Below are positions 33,520-38,937 of a DNA stretch of 38,937 nucleotides, piece after piece. The position numbers were made by a program, and so were the translations under genes. This DNA is from Pseudoneurospora amorphoporcata (Eukaryota; Ascomycota; Sordariomycetes; Sordariales; Sordariaceae), in contig MU859318.1 in the NCBI GenBank assembly GCA_033297205.1, positions 1 to 38,937 of the forward strand. Reading direction: 5' to 3'. The notes under the pieces were generated by a model, which saw only the letters and a list, made by a program, of their open reading frames with translations, did no database searches and was not told where the DNA came from. Every line of letters begins with the position of its first letter. Position 1 is the stretch's first letter.

Positions 33520-36500
33520 AAGATATCCTATATCTTATGCTGTCCTTTGCGTCGATGTTTTGCGAGAGCGGAGCCACTCTTGTATGTGAAGCCACAGACG
33601 CCACAGAAGAATTGCGAAAGTGGGCGGCGGCGGAAGCCCGGCCGCGGCGGCCGCACGCACGTGGTGCAAGTGGGATCTTTGAGAATGGGCATCCAAACCC
33701 TTCCATCTTTTCATCCCAAGTTAGGCCCGGGCAAACATCGCAAACAGAGGTCTGGGCAGCGGCAGCGGCGGCGGTCTTCTTGGTGTGGGAAGGCATTTCT
33801 AGTGTTACTGTTAGTCTCAAATTAAGCATATCATAGATAGGGATGTATGAATCAAAGATTGGATACCAGGGCTCAAGTTACTTACTGAGTGGTGATTGTG
33901 GGGTTTTCAGTCTGGTACGCGTTGCTGTATGTAGATTATCAATCAGTCTCAAAGATCCAGAAGGACGGTATCACAAAATATTGGATTCAAAGACTTACTA
34001 ATGGTAGTGTTTGACCTCTCAAGTTTCCTCCACGAGCAATTAGACGGGGAGAGGTATCCTAATAGAAACTCTCCTAGTCTATACTCGGAAGGAACGATGA
34101 CCAGAAGCAGCCGAAAGCGAGGGGCATATCACCCCAAATATCAAGACGCTCATGGGCGAGGGAGGTGCGAACCCGCACCAAGAACCAAAAGGGTTGGCGA
34201 CGAAAACAACATGCATGCTACGCAAGAACGAACAAGAACGAACAAACCTGAATTTCGCACTTGCGATGGTAGAGGAGAATGGCCATGAGCAGAGTCGAAG
34301 GCTACGCAGCCTCTAAAAGGCAAAAACGCAAATACTGTCGACAAGAAGAAATAGTGACTTACAAGCTGTTGAGAAGTTAGCGAGAGTTCAAAACACTAGA
34401 AGATATCACGTGACCTCCAGAAGAAAGGTGTTGAATAAGATTCAGAGGGAGGGAGATTAGGGAATAATAGGGGTTAGGGAGGCAGAAGGTATGGGTCATG
34501 ATAGGTAGTGACATGATATATATGATTAATAGGTGGTGGTGATGATTTCAGGTGACGACGGCGAGGGTGAAGATATGTTGATGCATTGAGGCTGAACATG
34601 GCGCACGGTCAACCCCTAAGGTTTTGTGGGTCCAAACACCTGCCATTTTGCAGCGAAAATGCCTTGTGTGAAGCAACAGGCCTCTGGAAATTGAGGTATG
34701 CAGTTCCTTGATGCAGCAAAGCCTTGAGCTGATGCGCAAAGGCATGGGGAGGAAGATTTGATGCCATTCCTCTGGTATCGCGATGCATCTGGTGGGTGCA
34801 AGTATGCGTCGAGGAATACCGGGAATGCCCCATGGAGAGTTGAAACCTCATCAAGTGGTGCATTTGGGGTCTTGGGGTCTTTGGGGAAAATCTTTGGGTA
34901 TGAAGGGGGAAGGGAGAACAACTTACGAGTAATGACGGCACCAGCAAAGCCGTTACCACCGTCGAGACGGACACCGTTACCACCAGCACTGCGGTATACC
35001 TCAATCTTGCCAGTATCGGGCTGGAAGTTCTTGGCGGGATCCTCAGTGGTAATACGGCACTGGATGGCGAAACCGCGGGTGGTGATGCGGTCCTGGGTGA
35101 GACCAAGCTGCTCAAGGGTAGCACCGGCGGCGATCTGGATCTGGGCAGCGACAATGTCGATACCGGTGATCTCCTCGGTAATGGTGTGCTCGACCTGGAT
35201 ACGGGGGTTGATCTCGATGAAGTAGTAGCGGTTCTGCTGGTCGACAAGGAACTCGGCGGTACCGGCGTTGCGGTAGTTGACCGACTTGGCGAGCTTGACG
35301 GCATCGGCCAAGATGGCATCGCGAGTCTCGGTGGGAAGGTCCTTGGCGGGGGCAATCTCGACGACCTTCTGGTGACGGCGCTGAACGGAGCAGTCACGCT
35401 CGTACAAGTGGACAATGTTGCCGTGGTTGTCACCCAGAAGCTGGACCTCAATGTGCTTGGGCTTGTCGAGGAAGCGCTCGACGAAAACGGTGCCGTTGCC
35501 GAAGGCGCTCTTGGCCTCGGAGGTGGCACGCTCGAAGGACTCCTGCAGGGAAGACTCTTCGCGGACGACACGCATACCACGACCACCACCGCCGTACGCA
35601 GCCTTGATGATGATGGGGAAGCCGTACTTGTCGGTGAAGTCCTTGACGGCCTCGAAGGTGTCGACAGCACCCTCGGTACCAGGGACGACGGGGACACCGG
35701 CGGCGATGGCAAGCTTGCGGGCAGAGACCTTGTCACCAAGAGCGTCGATCACTTGGGGCGAAGGGCCGATGAACTAAAGAGAACAAGTTAGCGCTCATGC
35801 GCTCCTCATTGGACGAACCACATGAACCCCGCGCTCTAGCTGGACGCGGTCTGGGCAACTTACGATAAGGCCGGCCTTCTCAACCTTGCGAGCGAACTCG
35901 GCGTTTTCAGAGAGGAAACCATAACCTGTGGGAGGATCAGTACGATACGACCTCAAAGCCTTCAGGTGACCGGGCCCGTCCTACCGGGATGGATCATCTG
36001 GGCGCCATGCTCGACGGCAATCTTGACGATCTCGTCGGCGGCGAGATAAGCACCAACGGGAGTGTATTGTCCACGCTTGCCAATAACGTACGCCTCATCG
36101 GCCTCTGTATTCCTTGCATCAGTAACTGTAGCTGTAACTGCATCGCTCGCCAGCCAACGCGCTGCCGTTGGCCTTGGCTAGATCGACGAAGGGATATTGG
36201 GGGAGAGTAAAATCGCGCATACTCTGTCTGTGCATGGAGAGGCGGTCCTCATAACTGGTAGAAGTTAGAAACTGATCGAACAGGAGGGGGTAGAATATGG
36301 TTTGGAAGAAACGCTTACCTGAAGACGGCAATGGTGTGAAGAGACAACTCGTGAGCCTGTGCAGTTTTCAATGTCAGCCACGCCCACAGCAAAGACATGC
36401 ACGGCGAAGGGATTGGTAACTCACAGTTCTGAAGATCTGTAAAGTGGTATCGGAAGTAAGTACGACTTTCATCTCATGTTCGAGTGCTCATGGCGGTTGG

Positions 36501-36880
36501 ACATACACGAATGGCTCGAGTATCACTGTTAGCGCATCGCTCGGGGAACATGTAATTGAGAGCAAGTAACTACTTACGAATTTCACCACGGTTGGCAACT
36601 GTTCCCATGAAGAACCAACGTTAGTAGCTCGTCCAATACAGCTTCATAGACTTTTGCGCGCATAGGTTCAGTTGATCGCGACGCTCTTGCGAGCAACCGG
36701 CGACCGCACACCAAGCACGTCCCGTCTCTCGATGGAATGTGAATGCGACTGACCCAGAATCTTGTTCAGCTGCATAATAGTCGAGTTGGCCCTGATGCGG
36801 TGGACGGTCTGGGCCTCCTTGGGGACATCGCCCTCCTCGAACACCTCCTCATACTGGTCGGCAGGCTTGTCGGAGGCCAT
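31035..36880 (-). CDS. pyc: Pyruvate carboxylase, eleven exons
   Basis: Exons: 36880-36754, 36598-36578, 36514-36507, 36436-36425, 36356-36319, 36254-36223, 36104-35985, 35925-35864, 35773-34927, 33397-31206 and 31151-31035, giving about 1191 residues, normal for the family. Joined exons 1-6 read NKILVANRGEIPIRIFRT and AHELSLHTIAVFSYEDRLS, matching the biotin-carboxylase start. The ATP-grasp glycine loop AAYGGGGRGM, IEINPRIQVEH, the carboxyltransferase motif DTTWRDAHQS (D578), GIKDMAG (carbamylated Lys ~751), HVHTHDSAGTG (metal ligands ~781/783) and the biotin site SAMKM (Lys ~1152) are all present. The acidic N-terminus lacks a presequence, so the enzyme should be cytosolic. It makes oxaloacetate from pyruvate, bicarbonate and ATP; in N. 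crassa the suc locus specifies this enzyme. Intron 9 (34926-33398) is about 1.5 kb, and its joint replaces the conserved PHYDS by LYDS. Confidence 0.93.
33476..33517. repeat. Homopolymer A8-CC-A32 (poly-T on the pyc strand)
   Basis: A run of eight A (33476-33483), CC, then 32 A (33486-33517). On the pyc strand this is a T32 tract about 90-120 nt upstream of the intron 9 acceptor, continuing into degenerate CTCTTGGTCA-like repeats at 33419-33475. Length is likely to vary between strains and to be error-prone in assembly. Confidence 0.95.
33528..33796 (-). CDS. Small CxxC/C2H2 zinc-finger coding region inside pyc intron 9, apparently frameshifted
   Basis: From an ATG at 33796 one frame reads MPSHTKKTAAAAAAQTS then VCDVCPGLTWDEKMEGF, with strong C-ending codon bias. 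From about 33692 the next frame continues MPILKDPTCTTC, then a basic Pro/Arg-rich linker and a C2H2 finger, FFCGVCGFTYKSGSALAKH followed by RRKGQHKI and TAG at 33528. The two frames are offset by one base around a GGGTTTGG at 33693-33700. Either a base is missing (decayed gene or sequencing error) or an intron not resolved here joins them; GTTTGC...CTAAC...AAAAG candidates do not give the right phase. The whole would be about 89 residues with CDVC, CTTC and CGVC-H-H metal-binding pairs. Upstream exon-like segments and a CACGTG element suggest its own promoter within the pyc intron. Function unknown. Confidence 0.5.
34407..34412. promoter_or_regulatory. CACGTG palindrome upstream of the intronic zinc-finger unit
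   Basis: The sequence GTCACGTGA includes the palindromic E-box core CACGTG bound by bHLH factors. It sits about 45 nt upstream of a consensus 5' splice site (34362) on the minus strand. It may belong to a promoter for the zinc-finger unit inside the pyc intron; binding is not shown. Confidence 0.4.
36507..36514 (-). other. pyc: 8-nt microexon of pyruvate carboxylase
   Basis: The bases CCATTCGT contribute the last two bases of a Pro codon, an Ile and an Arg (P-I-R of GEIPIRIFRT). The donor is GTATGT. The acceptor is an unusual CTCGAG, preceded by a GCTAAC branch site. Phase and the near-invariant family sequence require it. Confidence 0.85.
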
Positions 36881-38937
36881 CTTGACTCAATTGACGCAAG
36901 ATCGTGGTGTGTTGAGAAGAGAAGAGCTGGTGAGGTAGGGATTTTGGAGGGTGAGCGAGCTACTTGAGTCTCGAGGCAATGACGAGGTCGGCGGGGTCTG
37001 TCCCGGTGGTGGGGTTATCAGGGTTACGGCGCGACGTGCTGCAGCCAACTGCGGCTAGACAGATTAAGTAGGTTGGATTGGCTGGTACCGTTCAGATGTA
37101 CCAAGCCAAGCTCGCAGAGCTCCGGTTCAATCTAGATGCGGTACCTTGCTGCTCCGACTATACAACGCTAACTAGGTACTAACAGGGGGGGCCGGACAGT
37201 TTCCGGGGCTAAGCTTATTCGCAACTCAAAAGCGAAGTCTCACGTTTGGTGTTATAGTGTACACAGAAGCACAGAGGGCGGTCCAGAAACTACGACGCGA
37301 GGGGCACACTGTTTTGCCGAACAGAAAAAAAAAAAGCAAAGAGGGCAAAAATTGACGGGAGCACGACTTCCGAAGAGGGAGAGGCCTGGACGAGGACGGG
37401 TCTGTCAGGGCATTTCTGTCTAGCGACATGGAAAACTGAGAAAAGAGTCAGACCTCGACATCCATGAGAGCTCCTCAACCGGAGCGGGACCTAACAAAAT
37501 GGTTGGAACTCTACCCAGCTTGGGCAGGGATAAGTCAACCTGCCAGTCGCATCTTGCAAGCACCTCGTTCACGGATTCATCATCGCTTTGTGTGGGATCG
37601 CTATCATGGCTTTGACAGATTGATGCCATGCATCGCTTCCACTTGCTAAGACTGTCTGTTGTCCGGGGGCTACGTTGACGAGAATTATTGGTAGTGTACA
37701 TGTACCTCTACCCCAAGTGAGGAACACCTAGATCCCGAGCCCGCCCACTCCTTTCTTGAGTCCATCAGTTCCAACCATGCCTATCAAGGAAATTCCGCAA
37801 ATCAAGAGTGTGGTCTGGTGACTCAAAGCTTGTGACTTGTACCTCAATTACCTATCTCGTTACGATAGCGCTTTGCAACGGCATGTCATCACTCCACGGA
37901 AGGTCGGGTCGAGGTGGGATAGTTTGTACTTCCGTCTGTAGAGCTTTGGAAACTGAGCCGCGAAGAGGCATGCATGTTGCATGGTGCAGGCACGGCAGGA
38001 TGGGGGTGTTTGGCATCTACGATGTTTGCAAGAAAGGGCCCGGCGCCGAGACAGAACCCCGCACTGGGAGAATGCCGTTTATCACACCTGTTATCAAACT
38101 CCTCCCACTGGCTCATGTTGCCTCTGTGTAGCCAGGCAACGATGATCAGTCAGAAAAATTCTCAGGGTGTTGGGAAGGTTTACCCACCATCAACCAAGTG
38201 GTGAGAAAGTCGGCTCTGGCAACCAAGGCAAGTTGGGGGGTTCTTCGGCGCCCGTACTGGTCCGGGGGCCGGCAGCGTGGATGGTACAAAATGGATGTGG
38301 TCAATCTGGGGCCGGTCATTGGTTCGGGCGATTCCAGGCCGGCAGACCCCTTGCGAAGACAGATCCGGGCACAGGCACGAGACGGATGGGCCGATAGCGA
38401 CACCCACGACAAGGGCTTCACAGCACATGCATCGTCTTCAGCGCGAAAACCCCCCAAACTCCGTTATAATTTTCTGAATGTATCGGTACTTTGTCTCTTC
38501 TCTTTTGGGCCGCTCTGGTGTGGGTGGATGCATCAGCCCGGCCATCCTGCTTTGCAACCCACTTCTAATTCGGAGACCCCATGTGGGGCTTTTATTGAGG
38601 TTATTTTCACCTCCCGCTCACAGTCTTCGTATCTTTGGAGGTGAGTCCGGAGACTATTCGCACAACAAAATCCTACGCGTTGGTATCCAAGAACCTTGCG
38701 GGCATTTCTTAACCCACTGCACGCCTACTGACACTGTGGGATCCGTGGGCTCGCTTCCTGCAACTTTAGCTTTGACAGACGTAACCCGGCTGTGCGACAC
38801 CGGAGGCTGGATCACCCAGGGCTCTGGAATGGGTTTGGTATAGAGAAGGTCTTTTCGGACTGTAGCAAATGTCTTTTCATACTGTCGCTAAATTCTATAA
38901 CTAGGTATAACTTAGCTATTTATAATCGTATAAGAAT
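36881..38937. other. Upstream region of pyruvate carboxylase to the window edge; no gene supported
   Basis: This contains the pyc promoter and leader. Overlapping frames of 60-150 codons at 37,800-38,840 show no domain, and many start at non-ATG codons. The last ~90 bases turn AT-rich, similar to the left edge of the window. No tRNA or transposon was recognised. Confidence 0.45.

Larger units (their letters stand above)
33398..34926 (-). other. pyc: 1.5-kb intron 9 of pyruvate carboxylase with internal splice sites and a coding remnant
   Basis: The donor is GTAAGT at 34926-34921. The 3' end has a CACTAAC branch site (33411-33417) and an AAG acceptor at 33398, preceded on the gene strand by a long T- and C-rich tract with no AG dinucleotide from the poly-T onward. 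Inside lie further consensus splice sites on the same strand: a CAACAG acceptor and GTAAGT donor around CTT (34363-34365), a GTAAGT donor at 33998, an exon-like 33924-33886, and a donor/acceptor pair at 33885/33799. The zinc-finger coding region at 33796-33528 follows. The other nine introns of the gene are 54-155 nt. Confidence 0.75.

Noticed and set aside
33317..33521. Pyruvate carboxylase exon 10 starting within the poly-Phe open frame at 33521
   Set aside because: The frame merely runs back through intron sequence (poly-T read as Phe). Branch site, acceptor and phase place the exon start at 33397.
34160..34200. T-arm-like GGTGCGGGTTCGCACC on the minus strand
   Set aside because: Only a short hairpin; the remaining tRNA arms cannot be drawn around it.

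Overview
The window is nuclear DNA of a filamentous ascomycete, class Sordariomycetes, and most likely Neurospora or a close relative such as Sordaria. The strongest clue is a pheromone precursor carrying three exact copies of QWCRIHGQSCW, the alpha-factor-like peptide known from Neurospora and Sordaria. Short GT-AG introns with CTAAC branch sites, C-ending codons, and a tRNA interrupted after position 37 fit this. No bacterial or viral genes were seen.

Layout, left to right. Positions 1-802 hold a possible 3' fragment of a gene and an AT-rich stretch with a hairpin. A Cwf19-like/Drn1 splicing factor (minus, 803-2530) and the mitotic phosphatase Cdc25 (minus, three exons, 4210-6114) follow. 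After 3 kb without a convincing gene comes the nucleolar ribosome-synthesis factor Pol5 (plus, 9083-12195), which has a GC-AG intron. Then come the mitochondrial zinc-finger chaperone Zim17 (minus, 13032-13739), cullin-3 (plus, 14806-17463) and the pheromone precursor ccg-4/ppg1 (minus, 18387-19229). Another 3.7 kb without a gene precedes an Erg6-related methyltransferase (plus, 22912-24078). An intron-containing tRNA-Gln(CUG) (minus, 24711-24796) and a 167-nt foldback repeat (24905-25071) come next. They are followed by an unrecognised Ser/Thr/Pro-rich protein ending in half a Zn2Cys6-like motif (plus, 25727-27082) and a mitochondrial DUF1640/CCDC90 membrane protein (minus, 28011-28949). Pyruvate carboxylase (minus, 31035-36880, eleven exons) fills most of the right end, and about 2 kb of sequence without a gene closes the window.

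The genes are mostly independent housekeeping loci (RNA processing, mitosis, ribosome synthesis, mitochondrial protein folding, ubiquitin ligation, anaplerosis) with one mating-specific gene. No gene cluster or mobile element is evident. The least ordinary locus is pyruvate carboxylase. Its 5' half is cut into tiny exons of 21, 8, 12, 38 and 32 nt, and one intron is about 1.5 kb. That intron holds its own splice sites, a CACGTG promoter-like element, a small CxxC/C2H2 zinc-finger coding region (frameshifted as it stands) and a 32-nt homopolymer next to the 3' splice site.

All exon joins were deduced by eye from splice consensus, phase and family sequence. None has been checked against transcripts.
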